Shown here: piece by piece, positions 50,901-59,900 of the stretch
How the letters are laid out: every line of letters begins with the position of its first letter
Position numbering within the stretch: position 1 is the stretch's first letter
Origin: Echinometra lucunter
Taxonomy: Eukaryota; Echinodermata; Echinoidea; Camarodonta; Echinometridae
NCBI GenBank assembly: GCA_029962745.1
Contig: CM057170.1
Coordinates: 20,683,922-20,747,921, forward strand
Direction of reading: 5' to 3'
Length of the DNA: 64,000 nucleotides
Notes under the pieces: generated by a model
What the model was told of the DNA's origin: nothing
The model's database searches: none
The model's input: only the letters and a program-made list of their open reading frames with translations
Program-made: the position numbers and the translations under genes

Positions 50901-53900
50901 ATATACATGTATTACCCCTATTTGTTCATTTAAAATGTCAATAAATTCACCTATGTGTCATCTCCCCCCCCCCCCCCCCATCAAAATAACCTGGCACCAC
51001 CCCTGTGTATAAAGTATTTTTTACAAAGCTATGACATGTTGACCTTACTGCAGTAAAACGAAGAGAAAACATGGATCTCAGGCCCATTCAGTCTCAGATA
51101 GAGCAAGCATACAAACAGTTCGTTGAATACAACCGTAAGGTCTTTGCACAAATCGGGTGAGTTGTTTTGCTATTTGAGATTGATCTGGGCCCCGTTTCAT
51201 AAAACCTGTTATCAATAACAAGATGCAATAACTGTTACAAGCTACTGAAGTCCTTGTATCTCATTGGCTTAGAAGTGTTATAGTTTACTAATAACATGTC
51301 TTATGAAACGGTGCCCTGGTCTTTTCCTGGTCTTTCTTTCCTGTATTTTACATATTGTGTAATTTACAGGGGACCGGCCACTAAGAATAGTTTATTACTT
51401 TACGTTAGGAGTTCAGTAGGGCTATATGATAAGCCAGTTTGTAGGTGTAGTCTGGTCATGAGCACATAAAGATCATCTCTGATAAATTCTACAATTACCC
51501 TCCCTATATCGTTCACCCAAAACAGCACAGTTAGTCCCAGGAAGGTCATTTTTCTGGGGGGGGGGGGGGGGGAATAATCCCATTTGGGGGTGGGGAGGGG
51601 ATAAAATGTCCTAGTGGGTAATTGTCCTAAAAGGCCAATTGACCATGGGGGGATAACTGTCCTGAGGTCAATGTCCAGGGGGTCATTGTCCTAAAATCCC
51701 TCTGACGTGAACTGGCAGGCTAAAGCTAGCTGCCAGATTCCTGTTCTCCGAGAAGATGCCAGAAAAGTGGCAGCTTACTTCAATCTGCCGGTTCACACCT
51801 GAGGAACGTGTCTGTACCAAAGCCATTGAAAACGTTAAAGGTCATAGAACTCAAAGGCACTCATTTGAACCATTCTGATGAACTTGCCCAGCTATTACCA
51901 TCTTAAAATTGTCATCGTTGAAACATTTTCCACTTTACAGAGAGGTGCAGAAATCGTGCCAGATGATGAATGGTATAATGGCCAGGATACAAGACTGTAT
52001 ACAGAGGATGGAAGAGGCACAAGACCATATCTTGGAGCTTCAGAAGGAAAAACAAAAGACCATTTGGGATGTCCTGAATTTCACCATGAATAAGGTTTGT
52101 CATTTTTGTCTCGCCTGCGTAGCAAGAGCGAAATATAGGTGCCACTTTTCCGACGGCGGCGGTGACGGCGTCAACATTTTAAGAAATACTCTCATTCCAA
52201 AAGTTTTTGTTCAATTTTCATGAAACTTTTACACAAGGCTTATCAAGTATCAAAGATCATGTTGAAAGAATTTCAAGTCACGCAGTCAATAAACTTAAAC
52301 TATGTTGCAAAAACTTAACCGCAGGGTTAAGTTTTTGATTTTTCCCCCTCATTTCAAAAGTGTTAGTTGAATTTTCATGTAACAGGTACACAAGGCTTAT
52401 CAAGTATCAAAGATCATGTGGAACAAACTTCAGGTTTCAAGGTCAAAAGTCATTTGAGGTCAATAAACTTCAATCATGTTGAAAAAAAACTTAACCACAA
52501 GGTTAAGTTTTTTTATTTTCCTCCCTCATTTCAAAAGAATGTGTTCAATTTTCATGAAACTGGTACACAAGGCTTATCAAGCATCAAAGATCATGTAGAA
52601 GGAATTTTAGGTCAGTAAACTTAAATTATGTTTCAAAAACTTCCCCCTCATTTCAAAAGTGTTTGTTCAATTTTCATGAAACTGATACACAAGGCTTATC
52701 AAAGATCATGTGGAACGAATTTCCGGTCACTAAGTAAAGTTAAAAAAAATCATATGAGATCAATTTATTAAAGTTATGTTTCAAAAATTTAACAAAATTT
52801 AACCTCGAGGTTAAGTTTTTGATTTTCACCTTCATTTGAAAAGTATTTGTTCAAATTCCATAAATTTGCTTTCAAGGGTATCAGGAATAATGTGGGACAA
52901 TTTTTAAAATCACAAAGTTGAGGAAAATTTCTTATTTCATCAAATTTTATATTTTTTTTAAAGGATCAACGTACTGTATTGTCTACATTCTGGTCATTTT
53001 AATACCCACCGATACATACACGTATACATGTATATGACTAGTTTAGAATGCTGCCATTAAAATTTGTGCGATGCAGGCGATACTGCCAGGGGCGTTCCAC
53101 TTGTTCTTCAGAAGTTTTCCCTTTCCCATATTGTTATCATGAAATGCTGTGAATACAGGGTAAGTCCTAGGTACGTGGTCATTTTTTGTCTTACGTGGTT
53201 ATTACAGATAGGCAAAATCCACATCGATGGGGCAGTCTGCAGTTCATTAGGCAAAGAGTACCTTTGACTTATTTGTTAACCCATGGTATAAGGGAACCAG
53301 GTAGTCCTTGTAATAGTTCTATGGGATAGGAGAATTTCAATGGGGGAGCAATGGGGGAAGGGGGGGGGAGGGTGGCTTAGGTTCTTCCACTATTTAAAAA
53401 AAACAAAAAACAGCTGATGATTTTGGTTTTACATACTTGTTCATACCCGACAGCCGCCCCAAGTACAGAGGCAGCTTTCAAGATGTAAGTGTCTGAGAGG
53501 TGTCGCCACTCACCACCAAACCCAGCCCTCCCAACTATCTTCAGTAAGACAAACCAAGATATGAGTTAAGGGTTTAATGATGGATATGCCTTAAGGTGCT
53601 TTCACACATGATGCAACAGTGATGCACACTGTCTCGACACACTTTTTGGTCTTCACACAATATGCTAATGAACGCGCATTAACGCGTCAACTTTTAATGA
53701 GAGAGCATATTGTCAAAACTTGTGCAAACAATCTCATGGCAACAATTTTGCGCTAACTTTTTAGAAATTTGATTGGTGCCAATTTTTTTGAATCTAGGCA
53801 TCAAACAAAAATGTGTCCTGCCTCGGCAACATTTTTTTTCACTCTATACCTCATAGGCGTGTAGACAAAAAGTATGTCGAGACAGTGTGTTCACACACAC

Positions 53901-56900
53901 ACTGTCACATCATGTGTGAAAGCACCTTTATAATCCCTAGTTTCCATATATATTCTTTTTTTCATTTTGGTTTTCTTTCAGAAAAAGGAATCTGAAGCCC
54001 AAGTTCAGAGGCAGCTATCAAGATCCAAGAGTCTGATAGGTGTCACCACACCCTCTTCATCTGGCTCCTCCAGTGGTGCTGCTCCAATATTTGAGCCTCC
54101 AGTTGAGCTTCCAGTTGAGCCTCCAGTTGAGCCTGAGGGGCCATCCAATAATCCTTTTCAGGACTCCATGCCCATCTTATATCATAGCATGCAGATGCAC
54201 TCAGAGTAAGACTTTTCGAAAAATTATTTGTTGCATTTGCTCCTGTCTTAACTTAGTTTAGGGACAAAATTGGGGAGGGAGGGGAAGCTGGGAGGGTTTT
54301 ATTACACCTCCGCCTACCGAAGGTGGGTGCTAGAGGCATTATTTTTTCAGGTTGTCCGTACATCCGTCCGTCCGTCCCGTTTTCATTCTCGCGATAACTT
54401 ACAAACCATTTGACGGATCAACTTCAAACTTTGGTCATGTATGCATATGGGAGGGACAATGATCTTATTATATTTAGGGGTCACAAGGTCAGAGGTCAAA
54501 GGTCATAGATGTCATTATGCCTCCGCCCACCGTAGGTGGTTCCCGGAGGCATTATGTTTTCGGATCGTCCGTCCGTCCGTCCGTCCGTCCATCTTTACAA
54601 AGTATATGAGCAGGATTATAAATTATCAGTAATAAATTAATATGTTAACTACTTCCCCGGGATAACTTCCCTACTCTTTACGAAAAGAGAAGCAGGTTCT
54701 TTAACGGGCAAATGGTGTGACTCTCCTTTACACGGGACCGACGGCTTAAAGTCTCCTCCGAAAGACTAGGCAATTGGAATAAAATACCCTGCCCAAGGGT
54801 ATACCTGTTGTGATTGTGATTCGAACAGTTTCCCACCTAAAATCTAATAAAAAGATTGATCTCCTTGAGAAAATTTACAATACATAATCTTGAAATATCT
54901 CTAAATAATGTCTTATGGTCAGGAACATCAAAAAAGTTGGTACGAATATGTGCAAAATCAGCACATTCAAGGAGGATGTGTTTAACTGTAAGTGTAAAAT
55001 TACATGGTATGCATTGATGTGGATTTTCTCCTGCAAATAAGTATGCATGTGTTAAGTGAGAATGCCCAATACGAGCATGGGTCAATACAATGTCTTCCCG
55101 TCGTTTATCTAATGGAAGAGTATTTTGTGATTCAAGTCTTGGTTGGTGTTGATGGAGTTTATTATTAGGATTTAGATCCCATGATGTTTGCCATTTATTT
55201 CTAATATAAGTATTAATCTTTGATTTTAGATCAGTATAAGGTATCTGTATTTCTGTTATATCCAGATCGAGAGCTTCTTTAGCTAACTTATCAGCTTTTT
55301 CGTTACCTTGAATACCTGTATGACTTGGTATCCAAACAAATATTACTCGTTTACCTAGTGTATTGATTTTAGACAGAGTTTCCAATAACTGAACAATATA
55401 AGGATGTTTATGATTTCTACTTTGTAATGCCATTAAACAAGACAAAGAATCTGTATGAATAACAAAACGTCTACCAACATAGTTCTCTACAACACCCAAA
55501 GCCATTTTCAAAGCTAATAACTCAGCAGTATATATGGAAGAACTATCTGGCAATCTAATTTGCCTTTGTATAGGACCACTTATACAAGCCGCACCTACTC
55601 TATTCTGGTGTTTTGATCCATCTGTATAGATTGCACGATAATTACTACATTTATGTCTTATTTCTCCAAACTTATTTAGGAAAACTAAATCACTTGTAAA
55701 ACTCTTTTTATATGTTCTTAGTGTAAAATCAATTACTGGTTCAGCAATCATCCATGGTGGACTATTAGATATTAAGAAAGGAGCTACATTAGTAGCATCC
55801 AGTATATGTGTTAAAGCTTCTTTAGTACGTAAACCAAAAGGTTTGATGGCTGATGGTCTACTAATATAAAAATTAATATATCGTGGCATGAATGTACAAT
55901 CATATGTCGGATTATGAGAGTTATTTTTTAGCTTTATCGCATAGTGTAAAGAGAGCTTTTCGTACCTTAGATGTAAGGGAGGTTCATTAGCCTCCACATA
56001 AAGACTCTCCATAGGAGATGTACGAAATGCTCCTAGACAAAGTCGAAGTCCTTGATTCTGGATGGGTTTCAACTTTTCAAGGTATGACTTTCGAGCGGAA
56101 CTATAAACTGCACTGCCATAATCAAGCTTAGATCTAACTAAAGATCTATATAAACAGAGAAGGACAATGCGATCAGCGCCCCAATCCATTTTGGACACGA
56201 CCTTCAAAAGATTTAAAGGTTTATGACACTTTTGTCTGACATAATCAATATGAGCTTTAAAATTGAGTTTATTATCAAAGATTAAGCGTAGGTATTTAGT
56301 TTGTTGAACTACAGGAATGATAGAGCCATTTATTCTAACTTTAGGGTCTGGATATACTGATCGCTTAGTACAAAAATGTACACAAACTGTCTTGGTTTTC
56401 AAAAAGCGGAAACCATTCTCATCTGCCCACTTTTCAATCCTATTTAGACAATTTTGTAATAATGTTTCAATGGTCACCGTACTTCGTGACGAACAAGAAA
56501 TACAAAAGTCGTCCACAAACAAGGACCTATCAAACCCGTGATTTACAACTTCAACAATGCTATTGACCTTCAATATGAACAAAGTAAACGAAAGTATGCT
56601 ACCTTGAGGAACACCCATTTCCTGGTTGTGTAATTCTGAAAAAGTTGATCCAAGGCGAACTCGAAACACACGATTTGAAAGAAAATTCTGAATGAAAATG
56701 GGTAACCTGCCCCTCAACCCAAGATTGAAAAGGTCTCTCATAATTCCATACTTCCAAGTGGTATCATAGGCCTTTTCAAGATCAAAAAAGACAGATACCA
56801 CATGGTGAACCCGAATAATGCCATCACGAATGAAAGATTCAAGGCGAATAAGTTGATCAACAGTACTTCGATTATGACGAAAACCACTTTGAAACTTTAA

Positions 56901-59900
56901 AATCAAACCATGCTTCTCCAAGAACCAAATCAATCGGGCATTAATCATTCTTTCCATGGTTTTACAGAGACAACTAGTCAAAGAAATAGGACGATAATTC
57001 GTAGGCTTAGATGTATCCTTACCAGGTTTCGGAATAGGAATAATGGTAGCTTCCCGCCATGAATCTGGAAAGTCACCTGTTCTCAAAATTTTGTTTAATA
57101 TATCTAATAGCACTAAAAGAGATGCTTCTGGTAGATGTTTTAGAAATTGATAATGAATTTCATCTGGACCAGTCGCAGTATCATGACATTTGCCGAGTGA
57201 GTTTTTCAACTCAGAGATAGTAAATGGGATATTATAATCCTCTACATTCCTGACTTTCTGCTTGATTTTTTATAAATCTGAAATGGGAGAGTAATGATTA
57301 GATGATGAGATATGTTCGAATTCCTCTGCCAGTAAATTAACAATATCTGTCCTTTCTGTACATTTAACACCATCCGATTTAGTCAAATAAGATACAGAAT
57401 TACTCAGATGTTTTCCACATATTTTCCTCACCAGTTCCCACACCTTATTAATGGGAGTATGGATATTCAGTTGAGAAACATAATTCTTCCAAGGTTGCCG
57501 TTTATTTTTCTTGATAATATTACATATTTTTGCTTGTGTTTCTCAATATTTTCGCAAATTGTCATTATTTGGGTATTTAAAAAATTTCCTTAAGGCTTTT
57601 TTACGACATTTAACAGCTTCTTTACATTCAGCATTAAACCAAGGATTATGCTTACGATGAGAAGAACCAGATTTTGGTATCGTATTGGTAGCTATATTGA
57701 GTAATGTATGAGAAAACAAAGCAAGAGGATCCTCTGTATCCTGAAAATTATCGTTATTAATATTTAATAAACACGGATTTGAGAAAGCATCCCAATTTGC
57801 TTTGTGAAGTTGCCTTTTAGGAACTTTTTCCTCTGGCAAAGGTCTTACAATGTCAATAAAGATAGGGAAGTGATCGCTACCACATTGTTCACTATGGACA
57901 TTACATTGGAAATCCATAAAAATATTAGGTGAACAAATAGATATATCGATAGCCGTCATGGAACCGGAGGCTGAATGAAGATATGTAGGAGAATCATCGT
58001 TTAAAAGACATAAATCAAAATGTTCAAGCATCAGCTCAACAATATTACCTAATCTATTTGAGTTCTGACAGCCCCAAAGGGAACTGTGAGCATTAAAATC
58101 CCCTACTAATAAAAAAGGTACAGGAAGGTGGTTAACTAGTCTATCTAATTCAGCTTGTGAAAGCTCATATCTAGGTGGAATATATATGGAACATATTGTA
58201 AAAGTGCAGTGGAGAGTTATCTTAGCTGCAACAGCTTGTAGATTAGTATGAAGCTCAAGAGCTTCATGTGGAACTCCTTTCTTAATCAATATTGATGAAC
58301 CTCCAATAGGTCTATCATCTATCAAAGAAGTACTAGTTTTATTAAACATATCATAACCCCTAAATGAAATATTATCTGAATCTCTCAAAAATATTTCTTG
58401 TAAACACATACATATGGATTATGATTAATTAAAAGACATGTGATTTCCTCATGATTAGGTTTTACTCCTCGACAGTTCCATTGAACAACGGCTTTTTCCT
58501 TCCCATGATAATACATTTACGTATTATCTAATTTTTGAACCAGTTTAATTTTAGAGGAGGGTTGATGAATTGGAGAAACATCCATATCTTCATCTCCCTC
58601 AATTGATAACACATCATACTTATTTTTAGTTACTACTGAGTCAGTTAACTTTGGTTTTGACACATTTATCTGAGGTTTACTTTTCACTTTAGTTGATGGT
58701 TTTTTATTTTCTTGACTACTTGAAGTATTTCTAGTGGGAGGATCCCGTGAGAGACTTCGACTTCGGCGATCATCCTTAGTCTTAGTCTGTCCCTTCTTCT
58801 GTTGATGTTGTTTTTGAGTTTGATCTTTAGGTTTCTCTGTATTTGTTGCTTTATTATTTTCAAGAGCCACAGGGAAATCACCATTTAACCAAGTTATGTC
58901 AGTTTGGGTAGTGGCTGTAGTCTTAGGTTGTTGAGTCACTTTAGATTGTTGATTAGTTCCTCCAGTACTTTGTTTGGCCTTCTTTGAGTATGTTGAGTTT
59001 GATATAGTTTCCGTGCTTCAGGATAGGATAGATTACCCACAGCTTTCAGTTCTTGGATTCTTTTCTCCTCGATCCACTTTGGACATGACCGTTAATTAGC
59101 AGGATGACTGCCACCACAGTTGATACACTTTGATGGAACTTGGCAGGAAGAACCAGTATGATCATCCTTGCCACAATTCTCACTCATTCAGTTGACAATA
59201 GCTTCTAAAATGGCCAAATTTTTGGCACCGAATGGGGTTTGGGATGGAAACACCCACCTTTACTCGCAAATAGCCAACCTTGATATATGGAGGAATGGTA
59301 GATCTGTTAATGGTTACGAACAAGGTATTAGTTGGTTTCTTAACTCCATTCTGATTGACTGTTACTCTATGGACATCGATTACCTGCTGATCAGCAAGTT
59401 CCTCAAGAATTTCATCATCGTCCCACTCCGTAAGTTCAGGGCAGCGAACTACCCCTTTACACGAGTTTAAGGTCTTATGTGGTGAAACTTTAACAGGAAT
59501 ATCGACAAATTTGTCAGCCTTGAGCAAATTACTCACCTGACCAGCTCTCTCGACTTCCACCAGAATATCACCTGATCTTACCCTTTTGATTGACTTCACA
59601 GATCCAGCTAATGACTCGACACCTTTATTTACAGCAAATGGCAATAGCTTGAGTTGTTTATTTGGATCACTACCCTGAATGACCAGAAAACGTGGGAAAT
59701 AAACTGACTCAATACCATCATTGGAATCACTTCTACTCTGCTTATTGGATTGTTTGTTGAAATTAGCCATACTACTCTTTTTTTTTAATTCAGCACCATT
59801 GCTCCCCACCATCGGAGTCCAACAAGGGGACGTCATATATATATATAAGGGTAATCACTTATACTGACGCCAGAGATACAGCAGTGCTATACTCAGAGCA

